Of a stretch of DNA of 32,891 nucleotides, positions 17,718 to 25,241 are shown in pieces. Each line of letters opens with the position of its first letter. Position 1 is the first letter of the stretch. This stretch comes from Bacteroidota bacterium. Lineage in GTDB: Bacteria; Bacteroidota; Bacteroidia; Bacteroidales; Tenuifilaceae. The stretch is from NCBI GenBank assembly GCA_023406715.1, contig JAEXVC010000174.1, positions 1-32,891 of the forward strand. Direction: 5' to 3'. The notes below the pieces were generated by a model that had not been told where the DNA came from, did no database searches, and saw only the letters and a list, made by a program, of their open reading frames with translations. The position numbers and the translations under genes were made by a program.

Positions 17718-18653
17718 TTACACCTCCGAACCTATAAACAAAACATTGCTTTGAATTCTGCATAAAGTGCTGTAAACCGATACTGCTTGGTTATTGGAAA
17801 ACTGTTTAATCTCCCAAACTTCTGGATAATCGTTAGAGTAAATAAGGTTTTTAGTCAACTCTTTAATCTCCTTACTAGTTGAGTTTGAAGCATCTATCAA
17901 TTTGTAAAATTCGTCGAGTTTTAGCTTAAGCTCTCCTACCCTACTTGTGGTTCCATTTTCCTTAATTACAAAAATTGACGATACCGCTGTAGCCTTATCT
18001 GGAATTGTTAGCGAGTTGTAACTGAAAGGAATATCCTTTTTAACCTTAAGTGCATCATTAATTACATCTTGCTTTAACTCATCAATATAACCTGAAATAT
18101 CCTGTGCTTTAAGTTTTATTTCATTGGAACTTGGAGCGTTGAAATTATCACCTAAATATTTAACAAACTGCTCATGGTTGTAACCACTCATCGATATACT
18201 ATTAAGCACATTGGAACTCACATTTAAAGCCAAAAAGACATTAAATACAGCCAAGAAAGTTAAGCCAAACATAACGGCCAAATTATTCCTAATCGATTTA
18301 ATCTTTGGCTTCCTAGTTTGATAAAGATAAACTGGCAAAAACAGCACAAATGGCGATAAAATTCCAAGCACTAAGAAAACAGAGGCTCCTGGCCAATGTA
18401 AAATCTTAAACAATGCCCCCAGAATACATACAAAGAAAACTATGAATGTAACAATGTAAAGCCATACATTTTTCTTCTCATCTTGGCTTGTGTAATTATT
18501 GTACAAAGCCAATGGTAAAAATATAAAGCAGAAAAGAAAAATGGAAAGTGTTAACACTATTGATGCTCCAGGCATATGTAATACCTTTAGGAGAGCGCCA
18601 AGCAACATAAGATTTGCGCTCACTATTCCTGATATATAGATAAACTTCTTCAT
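17718..18653 (-). CDS. Membrane protein with two GldL-like repeats and a GldM-like C-terminal part
   Basis: Protein of 311 residues. Two helical hairpins repeat with exactly 60-residue spacing: K23/H26/P28 (KVLHMPGAS) and K83/H86/P88 (KILHWPGAS), each followed by a helix ending in 'FLP'. This matches the 'K-I-x-H-W-P-G-A' motif of GldL, the inner-membrane T9SS motor subunit. A fifth helix (about 124-145) runs into LALNVSSNVLNSI, resembling the start of GldM after its single helix. Residues 150-311 look soluble and helical. The membrane glutamate known in GldL is not seen after either motif. It starts 25 nt after the stop of the related 482-residue protein and ends the PadR operon. Function unknown; similarity to GldL/GldM is by eye. 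Confidence 0.75.
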   Translation of the reverse strand: MKKFIYISGIVSANLMLLGALLKVLHMPGASIVLTLSIFLFCFIFLPLALYNNYTSQDEKKNVWLYIVTFIVFFVCILGALFKILHWPGASVFLVLGILSPFVLFLPVYLYQTRKPKIKSIRNNLAVMFGLTFLAVFNVFLALNVSSNVLNSISMSGYNHEQFVKYLGDNFNAPSSNEIKLKAQDISGYIDELKQDVINDALKVKKDIPFSYNSLTIPDKATAVSSIFVIKENGTTSRVGELKLKLDEFYKLIDASNSTSKEIKELTKNLIYSNDYPEVWEIKQFSNNQAVSVYSTLCRIQSNVLFIGSEV

Positions 18654-18678
18654 TGGACTAATTTTTTAAGTTTACAAA

Positions 18679-20127
18679 CTACTTTTTAAGGCAAATCAAG
18701 CCAACAGCTTGCGACTCAACAAGCCTTACACTTTTCTTCAAATCTGAAAGAACAGCCAATGCGCCAATTGTAATCTGATTATCAAAGTTGATTTGCTCCC
18801 AACTAAGTACCACAGAACCATCGTTAATTGAGTTTGTATTCAGAAGAATGGAAATGTTATTGGCTAAATTCTTATCATCCGGAAACGCATCAACTAAAGC
18901 CTTTCCGTAATGGTTAATCTGATTTTTGAGCAAAACAGCAGCACCCTTATCACCAGCCATTACTCTGCCAACAGCATCCATACTGGACTTATTACCAATA
19001 TAGGTTACATCACTGAGCATTTGTTTAGCAGTGGCTTTATCAACACCCTCGGCTACTGCAATAATTTCAACCTCTATACTGTCAATTAATAAAACCAAAC
19101 TCTGTGTTTCCTTTCTAATAATATCAACCTGTTTACCGTATTTAACCTTGATGCTATCGGAAGCATTGTCAAAATTGCCATAAAACTTTTGATTCTTTGT
19201 TTCCAGATAGTTAACAATGGCAGCAGAACTCTTGGCATCGCTCACCAGCGTTCCTAGTGTATCTTTTGATGCGTTCAGAGCGAGTAAAACGCTGAACAGA
19301 ATAAAGAACATTGTACCAATTATCAGAAAAATATACTCGCCAGTTATTTGCTTTATCTGCTTAAATTTTGAGTAAGTAAATAAAGGTAGAAACACAGATA
19401 CCAGTATAATTGAACCAAGAATCATTAATACTGCAGCACCAGGCCAATGGAACAGTTTGAACATAGTAGAGAGTTCAAAAATTATCAAGCCAACAACACC
19501 CAAAGTAACAATCCATTTATCCTTGGCAGTTTCCGATTGGCGATACTTCTTAATCAGAAGCAATGGCAGAAAAATAAACAGAATAAACACCCAACCTAAA
19601 ATAAGGAGCACTCCTGCCCAAGGCCAATGCATTACCTTAAACAAAACCCCAAACATAAAGAGTAATCCACCAATAAATATTGACAGATGAAGTGCTAGTG
19701 ATTTTCGCCCCTCCAAATCTCTATAGTTTGTATAGATAGCTGAAGGAAAAAAAACTAATCCCAAAATCACAAATCCCAGCAGAAGTAGAATACTTGCACC
19801 CGGTAAATGAAGAATCTTCATCAGGGTAGCCAATGCCAGCAAAGCAAGCGAGACATTGCCTGTAATTTTCATGGTCATTTTCATAATTCGGTAGTTTTTA
19901 TCGATTAAATACTGAGTATTTTCCTGAATTTTCTGCAGAGTTTTAATACCTACTTGTTGTTTCACAAGCTCATAGGCTTCATCAAAACTCTTGCCTTCGT
20001 ACATTTCGCTCTCCACCTCGCAGCAGATATGGTCAATTAAATCGTCGGCCAGATGCGAAAAGGTAATCCGAGCATTCTCTACATCATCAGCAATTTGCTG
20101 AACCTGACATTTACTTAACGTGTACAT
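18679..20127 (-). CDS. Membrane protein with three GldL-like repeats and a GldM-like domain
   Basis: Protein of 482 residues. Residues 1-65 are a soluble helical domain (LADDLIDHICCEVESEM, then GKSFDEAY) reminiscent of the small N-terminal domains on PadR-partner membrane proteins. Three two-helix repeats follow at exactly 60-residue spacing: K104/H107 (KILHLPGAS), K164/H167 (KVMHWPWAG) and K224/H227 (KLFHWPGAA), each ending '(F/L)P'. A seventh helix (264-285) leads into LALNASKDTLGTLVS, like the helix-to-periplasm junction of GldM. The soluble remainder includes a pattern (MAGDKGAAVLLKNQINHYG) like the GldM N-terminal periplasmic domain. Its start overlaps the PadR gene by 17 nt, implying translational coupling. 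No function is known to me. Confidence 0.8.
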   Translation of the reverse strand: MYTLSKCQVQQIADDVENARITFSHLADDLIDHICCEVESEMYEGKSFDEAYELVKQQVGIKTLQKIQENTQYLIDKNYRIMKMTMKITGNVSLALLALATLMKILHLPGASILLLLGFVILGLVFFPSAIYTNYRDLEGRKSLALHLSIFIGGLLFMFGVLFKVMHWPWAGVLLILGWVFILFIFLPLLLIKKYRQSETAKDKWIVTLGVVGLIIFELSTMFKLFHWPGAAVLMILGSIILVSVFLPLFTYSKFKQIKQITGEYIFLIIGTMFFILFSVLLALNASKDTLGTLVSDAKSSAAIVNYLETKNQKFYGNFDNASDSIKVKYGKQVDIIRKETQSLVLLIDSIEVEIIAVAEGVDKATAKQMLSDVTYIGNKSSMDAVGRVMAGDKGAAVLLKNQINHYGKALVDAFPDDKNLANNISILLNTNSINDGSVVLSWEQINFDNQITIGALAVLSDLKKSVRLVESQAVGLICLKK

Positions 20128-20464
20128 ACTGTAATCCCATATTAGGTTGAAGCAAAGCCTTTATGGTATTAACAAAATCTTCCAGTTCCTCAATTCTCTC
20201 CTTAGCAGTGCTTTTACCAGTTTCGGTAAGCGAGTAGTAAATCCTGTTTCGGTTATTAATCACCTCCGATTCCGTTTTTACAACTCCCTCCTGCTCTAAC
20301 TTATGAAGAATTGGGTAAAGCGCACCAAAGGTTAACTCAATTTTGCCATTGGTCAACTCCTTTACTCTTTGCGTAATTTCATACCCATACATCCGCTTAT
20401 TCTCCGATAAAAGTTTAAGGATGATTGGGTTTAACGTTCCTTTAATTAAGCTGTTCTGAATCAT
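20111..20464 (-). CDS. PadR-family transcriptional regulator
   Basis: Winged-helix regulator of 117 residues, the usual size of short PadR proteins. Residues 10-80 hold the helix-turn-helix and wing: ILKLLSENKRMYGYEITQRV, then LTFGALYPILHKLEQEGVV and an RIYYSLTETG beta-wing. A C-terminal helix (ERIEELEDFVNTIKALL) should dimerise it. It overlaps the next gene by 17 nt, so it is the first gene of a three-gene operon with the two GldL/GldM-like proteins. PadR proteins usually repress their own operon and often control membrane-protein partners. The inverted repeat at 20502-20522 is the obvious candidate site. The effector is unknown. Confidence 0.93.
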   Translation of the reverse strand: MIQNSLIKGTLNPIILKLLSENKRMYGYEITQRVKELTNGKIELTFGALYPILHKLEQEGVVKTESEVINNRNRIYYSLTETGKSTAKERIEELEDFVNTIKALLQPNMGLQYVHVK

Positions 20465-20496
20465 AAGTGGGTGTTTTTTTCAATTTATCAATGAAA

Positions 20497-20527
20497 CAAA
20501 TATATATAATTTTCTTATATATGTCAA
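20497..20527 (-). promoter_or_regulatory. Bacteroidota-type promoter with operator-like inverted repeat for the PadR operon
   Basis: Read on the minus strand: a -33 TTG at 20525-20527, a 20-nt spacer and a -7 TATATTTG at 20497-20504, fitting the Bacteroidota pattern TTG-N19-21-TAnnTTTG. Perfect 8-nt arms ATATATAA (20502-20509) and TTATATAT (20515-20522) fill the spacer and touch the -7 box. The PadR start codon is about 25 nt downstream of the expected transcript start. Confidence 0.7.
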
Positions 20528-20666
20528 TTATTTTGATATAAATTTTTAAAATTAAATGAAATTAACACTTAAATAACTGATATACTGAATGTTTTAAATT
20601 ATATATTTCAGAACAAACCTTTTGATATTTCGAATGTTTGATGTTCATTTGCAGTTCAAATTATAT

Positions 20667-21470
20667 ATGATGATTTACGTTGATGCACCTACTCCATACT
20701 ACCAATTCGAGAACCTAAGCAAATTCTCTGACAGAATAACCCATTTCATTTCTACCCGAAATCATAACGGAAGTGATAGATTCACCATTGGAATGAACGA
20801 ATATCTTGATGAAGCGGGTGTTAACGCAAATCGAGAAATTCTTGCTGCACAATTCAACTTCAAGCCCGATTCGTATGTATTTGCAGAGCAAGTACACGGC
20901 AACATTGTAGAGTTTATTAGTCCTGAGAAGCGGGGATTAGGAGCTTTCAACAGAGCCTCATCCCTACCCTACTCCGATGCAATGATTACGCATCACCCAG
21001 ATATCTGCATTGTTGCCCAAGCGGCCGATTGTGTTCCAATCCTTTTCTACGATCCCCAAAATAACGTTATTGCTAGTGCTCACGCCGGATGGAAAGGAAC
21101 TGTGGCAAAGATTGCTGGTGAAGCAATAAAATCGTTTAAGAGTTTATATAACTCAAACCCAGAGGATATTATTGTAGGTATTGGCCCATCCATTGGCCCT
21201 TGCTGCTACGAGGTTGGACACGAGGTGGCAGAACAAGTAAAATCATCTTTTATCAATTCTGAAAAACTTCTTATTCAAAGCCCTAAATACACTAAGCCAG
21301 TATTCAACCTATGGGAAGCAAACGTAAGTACGCTAATTGAGCAGGGTGTAAAGCCCGATAACATTGAAGCAGCCAAATTTTGTACAAAGTGCAATAACTC
21401 CGAGTTCTTCTCGGCTCGTGCTGGCGATAGAGGGCGGTTTGGAGGGTTTATTATTATACGTGAATCGTGA
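20667..21470 (+). CDS. pgeF: PgeF/YfiH-type laccase-domain protein (peptidoglycan editing / purine nucleoside phosphorylase)
   Basis: Cytoplasmic, zinc-containing, 267 residues, the normal family length. The metal-site motifs are all present: EQVHGN (His), QAADCVP (Cys) and SAHAGWKG (His), followed by GIGPSIGPCCYEVG and a C-terminal CTKCNN...SARAGDRGRFGGF block. Family members have been shown to remove wrongly built muropeptide precursors in E. coli and to act on purine nucleosides; they are not true polyphenol oxidases. I placed the start at the ATG ATG pair at 20667/20670; an in-frame ATG at 20622 would add 15 residues that look non-coding. It is divergent from the PadR operon. Confidence 0.93.
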   Translation: MMIYVDAPTPYYQFENLSKFSDRITHFISTRNHNGSDRFTIGMNEYLDEAGVNANREILAAQFNFKPDSYVFAEQVHGNIVEFISPEKRGLGAFNRASSLPYSDAMITHHPDICIVAQAADCVPILFYDPQNNVIASAHAGWKGTVAKIAGEAIKSFKSLYNSNPEDIIVGIGPSIGPCCYEVGHEVAEQVKSSFINSEKLLIQSPKYTKPVFNLWEANVSTLIEQGVKPDNIEAAKFCTKCNNSEFFSARAGDRGRFGGFIIIRES

Positions 21471-21642
21471 AACGTTAAAAGTTAAAAGACTTAAAACTCA
21501 TTAAGAACTTTCAATAATTCTTAAGAAATTTGGAAATATTTCTCCTCTTAATCTAACTTTAAATACAAATAGATTTCTAAACCAAAATATTCACAAAACA
21601 TCCATTTTATCAAAAATCAGTTTCGTTTTAAGCAAAAATTTG

Positions 21643-21650
21643 TAGGTTTG
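21643..21650 (+). promoter_or_regulatory. Candidate -7 promoter box of the OPT transporter gene
   Basis: TAGGTTTG fits the Bacteroidota -7 consensus TAnnTTTG exactly and lies 57 nt before the start codon. The -33 region is weak (TTTC 18 nt upstream), so confidence is moderate. Confidence 0.45.
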
Positions 21651-21707
21651 GCTTTCAGAATTTTAAAAACCAAATCGAAAATCAAATAACTTAAAACCTA
21701 ACTAAAA

Positions 21708-23696
21708 ATGTCGCACGAACCAGTTGAAAAAATCAAAGGTCTTCCGGAGAATGCATACACAGAGCTAAAGGAAGGCGAAGAGTATCAACCTATAATGTCG
21801 CCCCATAAACAGGTACCCGAGGTTAACACTTGGAGCGTTCTTTGGGGTTTGGTTATGGCAATTATCTTTTCTGCTGCAGCAGCATACCTAGGACTAAAAG
21901 TTGGTCAGGTATTCGAAGCCGCTATTCCAATTGCAATTATTGCTGTTGGATTGTCAACAGTTGCAAAACGCAAGGGAGCGCTTGGCGAGAATGTCATTAT
22001 TCAATCTATTGGAGCAAGTTCAGGAGTTATTGTTGCAGGTGCAATTTTTACACTCCCAGCTCTTTACATATTAAATCTTGAGGCACAATTCTACCAAGTA
22101 TTCCTATCGTCACTATTTGGTGGTGTTTTGGGTATCCTATTCCTAATCCCATTCCGTAAATATTTTGTTTCCGATATGCACGGAAAATTCCCATTCCCCG
22201 AGGCTACAGCCACCACCGAGGTGCTTGTATCGGGTGAAAAAGGTGGAAAACAAGCCCGATTGCTTGTAGTTAGTGGATTAATTGGAGGTATTTACGACTT
22301 TATCATAGCAACCTTTGGTTGGTGGAGCGAGGTGGTTACAACCCGCGTAATACCTGCAGGTGAAGTACTTGCTGCAAAAGCGAAATTAGTTTTCAAACTA
22401 AACGTTGGTGCAGCTGTAATGGGTATTGGCTATATCATTGGATTAAAATACACCGCGATTATTGCAGCTGGTTCGTTTGTTGGCTGGTTCGTTATTATAC
22501 CAATCATCAACTACTTTGCACCCGGATTAACTGAGACTGTTGGCAGTAACGTAACACTGCTAGTTGGCGATATGAGCGCTGAGCAGATTTTCTCTACATA
22601 TGTTCGTCCTATTGGTATTGGTGGTATTGCAATGGCCGGTATTATTGGAATTATCCGCTCCAGCTCAATTATTAAAAAAGCCTTCGGACTAGCTGCATCG
22701 GAACTATTTGGCGGACATAAATCTATGCCAAAAGAAGAACTTAGAACCCGCAGAGACCTTCCAATGGCAATTATTGCTGGCGGTATTCTTCTTACCACCG
22801 TTCTTGTATTCATTTTCTTCCAGTTTGGAGTAGTACATAATCTAACTCACGCTCTAATTGGGCTTGGAATAGTAATGGTTATTGCTTTCTTATTCACCAC
22901 AGTTGCAGCCAACGCTATTGCAATTGTTGGTACGAACCCAGTATCGGGAATGACTTTGATGACTCTAATCATCGCATCGCTTGTTATGGCATCGGTCGGA
23001 TTAACTGGAACATCGGGAATGGTTGCTGCGCTTATTATTGGTGGCGTTGTATGTACAGCACTATCGATGGCGGGTGGTTTTATAACCGACTTAAAGATTG
23101 GTTACTGGTTAGGTTCATCGCCAATTAAGCAGCAGAGCTGGAAGTTCCTTGGAACATTTGTCTCTGCAGCAACTGTTGGTGGTGTTATCATTCTATTAAA
23201 TAAAACTTATGGATTTACAGGTAAGGATGCCCTTGTTGCTCCACAAGCAAACGCAATGGCAGCTGTAATTGAACCTATGATGAGCGGAAAACCTGCTCCT
23301 TGGATGCTTTATGGTGCGGGTGCATTCCTATCGTTGATTCTTACTATGATTGGCGTTCCTGCACTAGCTTTCTCTTTGGGTATGTTTATTCCTCTACAAT
23401 TAAATACTCCGCTTCTTTTTGGAGGTATTATTGCACACATTGTTTCTACCCGCTCTAAGGATGCTAAAGTTAACCAAGCTCGAAAGGAACGCGGAACACT
23501 CATTGCATCGGGATTTATTGCGGGAGGTGCACTAATGGGCGTTATTAGCGCTGTTTTGAAATTTGGTGGAATTAACTTTGTAAATACCGAATGGATTGAA
23601 TCGCACCCAGCCGAGATACTTGGATTTGTGATGTTCCTTGTAATTGGAGGATACATTATTTGGGAAAGTTTAAGAGCAAAACCAGAGGAAGAGTAG
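21708..23696 (+). CDS. OPT-family oligopeptide transporter
   Basis: Inner-membrane transporter of 662 residues, typical of bacterial OPT proteins, with about 14-16 hydrophobic segments after a 40-residue soluble N-terminus. Recognisable blocks: VNTWSVLWGLVMAIIFSAAAAYLGLKVGQVFEAAIPIAI (read as overlapping short motifs), the 'GKFPFPEATATTEVL' loop, 'ANAIAIVGTNPVSGMT' and a GLKY segment. OPT members carry oligopeptides or metal-chelate complexes, driven by protons. The next gene is pepT, which cuts tripeptides in the cytoplasm, so peptide uptake is the likelier role here. The 97-nt gap to pepT holds a nested inverted repeat, so co-transcription is uncertain. Confidence 0.93.
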   Translation: MSHEPVEKIKGLPENAYTELKEGEEYQPIMSPHKQVPEVNTWSVLWGLVMAIIFSAAAAYLGLKVGQVFEAAIPIAIIAVGLSTVAKRKGALGENVIIQSIGASSGVIVAGAIFTLPALYILNLEAQFYQVFLSSLFGGVLGILFLIPFRKYFVSDMHGKFPFPEATATTEVLVSGEKGGKQARLLVVSGLIGGIYDFIIATFGWWSEVVTTRVIPAGEVLAAKAKLVFKLNVGAAVMGIGYIIGLKYTAIIAAGSFVGWFVIIPIINYFAPGLTETVGSNVTLLVGDMSAEQIFSTYVRPIGIGGIAMAGIIGIIRSSSIIKKAFGLAASELFGGHKSMPKEELRTRRDLPMAIIAGGILLTTVLVFIFFQFGVVHNLTHALIGLGIVMVIAFLFTTVAANAIAIVGTNPVSGMTLMTLIIASLVMASVGLTGTSGMVAALIIGGVVCTALSMAGGFITDLKIGYWLGSSPIKQQSWKFLGTFVSAATVGGVIILLNKTYGFTGKDALVAPQANAMAAVIEPMMSGKPAPWMLYGAGAFLSLILTMIGVPALAFSLGMFIPLQLNTPLLFGGIIAHIVSTRSKDAKVNQARKERGTLIASGFIAGGALMGVISAVLKFGGINFVNTEWIESHPAEILGFVMFLVIGGYIIWESLRAKPEEE

Positions 23697-23706
23697 TGTC
23701 GAGTGA

Positions 23707-23786
23707 AAAGTTAAAAGTTAAAAGTTTACAAGATTCTAAACATTTATCCTAACTTTTAACTTTCTACTTTATGAACTTTTAACTTT
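23707..23786. repeat. Nested inverted repeat built from AAAGTTAAAAGTT units
   Basis: The 13-nt unit occurs at 23707-23719 and 23714-23726 (overlapping, forward) and as its exact reverse complement at 23751-23763 and 23774-23786. This gives two nested 13-bp stems between the OPT gene and pepT. A related GTTAAAAGTTAAAAG run is found after pgeF at 21474-21488. It is probably a family of low-complexity intergenic repeats. Confidence 0.75.
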
Positions 23787-23793
23787 AAAGAGT

Positions 23794-25032
23794 ATGATAA
23801 ACAGAGATAATTTAGTCGACCGCTTTATAAGGTACGTTAAGATAGATACCCAAAGCGACGATACAGTAACCGATAGATTTCCTAGCACCGAAAAGCAATT
23901 GGTTCTTTCCAACCTACTAGTTAAAGAACTAAAAGAACTAGGTGTTGAAGATGTTAATATCGATGAATTTGGCTATGTGATGGCTACTATTCCAGCCAAC
24001 ACAACCAAGAATGTTCCCACGCTTGGTTTCCTAGCACACGTGGATACCGCACCCGATATGCCCGGGAAAGATGTTAAACCTCGATTTGTGGAGAATTACG
24101 ATGGAAAAGACATCGTCCTAAACAAAGAAAAAGATGTTGTACTTGCAGTTAAAGAATTTCCAGAGTTAAAAAACTACATTGGGCAAACATTAATTGTAAC
24201 AGACGGTACAACACTTCTTGGTGCTGATGATAAAGCCGGTGTAGCCGAGATAATGACTGCCGTTGAGTATATAATGAAAAACCCCAACTTCAAGCACGGA
24301 AAAATCCGAATAGGCTTTACTGCCGATGAGGAAGTTGGACGTGGTGTTGACCATTTCGACGTTAAGCGCTTTGCAGCCGATTACGCTTACACCTTGGACG
24401 GTGGAGCAATTGGCGAGTTAGAATTCGAGAATTTTAACGCTGCTGGTGCAAAAATCACCATACAAGGAAGAAATATTCACCCCGGCTACGCAAAGGACAA
24501 GATGCTCAACGCAATACTAATTGCGCAGGAATTCAACAGTTTGCTACCCGCACACGAACGCCCAGAGCACACCGTTGATTACGAGGGATTTTATCACCTT
24601 ATAAAAATGGATGGCTCGGTAGAAAAGTCTACCTTCCAGTACATTATCCGCGACCACGACCGTAAAAAGTTTGAATCGCGTAAAGCATACATGGAGCGTA
24701 TTGCCGAATACCTAAACTCTAAGTATGGGCAAGGAGTGGTAACTCTTGAACTGAAGGACCAGTACTACAATATGCGCGAAAAAGTTGAGCCCGTTTACCA
24801 CGTTGTTTCAACAGCCATTGAAGCAATGGAGAAAGTTGGTGTTAAACCAAACGTTAAACCAATCCGTGGTGGCACCGATGGTGCACGTTTATCGTATATG
24901 GGACTCCCCTGCCCAAATATCTTTGCAGGAGGAGAGAATTTCCACGGAAAACACGAGTATGTCCCTGTTGAAAGTATGGTTAAGGCAACCGAGGTTATCC
25001 TTAAAATTGTTGAGCTTTACGAATCTAAATAA
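23794..25032 (+). CDS. pepT: Peptidase T (tripeptide aminopeptidase, M20B)
   Basis: Cytoplasmic di-zinc aminopeptidase of 412 residues that removes the N-terminal residue from tripeptides. All M20 landmarks are present: FLAHVDTAPD (H82 and D84), GTTLLGADDKAGVAEI (second metal aspartate), TADEEVGRG (catalytic base glutamate plus metal ligand), YTLDGG, NIHPGYAKDKMLNA in the dimerisation/lid domain, and RGGTDGARLSYMGLPCPNIF with a late GGENFHGKHEYVP metal histidine. Length and order match E. coli PepT. It follows an OPT oligopeptide transporter gene, giving a peptide import-and-digest pair. A strong terminator follows. Confidence 0.96.
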   Translation: MINRDNLVDRFIRYVKIDTQSDDTVTDRFPSTEKQLVLSNLLVKELKELGVEDVNIDEFGYVMATIPANTTKNVPTLGFLAHVDTAPDMPGKDVKPRFVENYDGKDIVLNKEKDVVLAVKEFPELKNYIGQTLIVTDGTTLLGADDKAGVAEIMTAVEYIMKNPNFKHGKIRIGFTADEEVGRGVDHFDVKRFAADYAYTLDGGAIGELEFENFNAAGAKITIQGRNIHPGYAKDKMLNAILIAQEFNSLLPAHERPEHTVDYEGFYHLIKMDGSVEKSTFQYIIRDHDRKKFESRKAYMERIAEYLNSKYGQGVVTLELKDQYYNMREKVEPVYHVVSTAIEAMEKVGVKPNVKPIRGGTDGARLSYMGLPCPNIFAGGENFHGKHEYVPVESMVKATEVILKIVELYESK

Positions 25033-25048
25033 TCAGCACTCACCTTAC

Positions 25049-25075
25049 AAAAAGCCCCGTAAATAGGGGCTTTTT
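25049..25075 (+). terminator. Terminator after pepT
   Basis: Stem AAAAAGCCCC (25049-25058) with GGGGCTTTTT (25066-25075) and a 7-nt loop; the A/T flanks make it potentially bidirectional. It lies 16 nt after the pepT stop. Confidence 0.9.
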
Positions 25076-25241
25076 CTGTATTTAGTCCCCAAAGCAGCAT
25101 CTGACAACTATTTTAAGTCTATCAGAAAAACATCTTTATTAAAAAGTGTTATAATCTATAGGGTTTTCTAAATTGCAGGTATCTATTTATAAAGAAATCC
25201 TTAAATTTATTTTTACTAATATTCCTCCAAAAAAATAAGGA

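Noticed and set aside
17718..20127. Calling the repeat proteins the T9SS motor subunits GldL and GldM
   Set aside because: The layout differs (repeats, fusion, PadR operon, no gldK/gldN neighbours) and the key membrane glutamate of GldL is not seen.
20622..20666. Longer N-terminus for PgeF
   Set aside because: The extra 15 residues do not resemble the family start; the ATG pair at 20667/20670 fits family length.
20667..21470. Polyphenol oxidase / laccase function
   Set aside because: Older annotations use this name, but the motifs are those of the PgeF/YfiH zinc family, which lacks a multicopper site.
21501..21524. Hairpin after pgeF as a terminator
   Set aside because: Only a 7-bp AT-rich stem (TTAAGAA/TTCTTAA) with no U-run; too weak to support.
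23706..23790. CRISPR-like or tandem array
   Set aside because: Units are short, overlapping and inverted, with no spacers of constant length and no cas genes.
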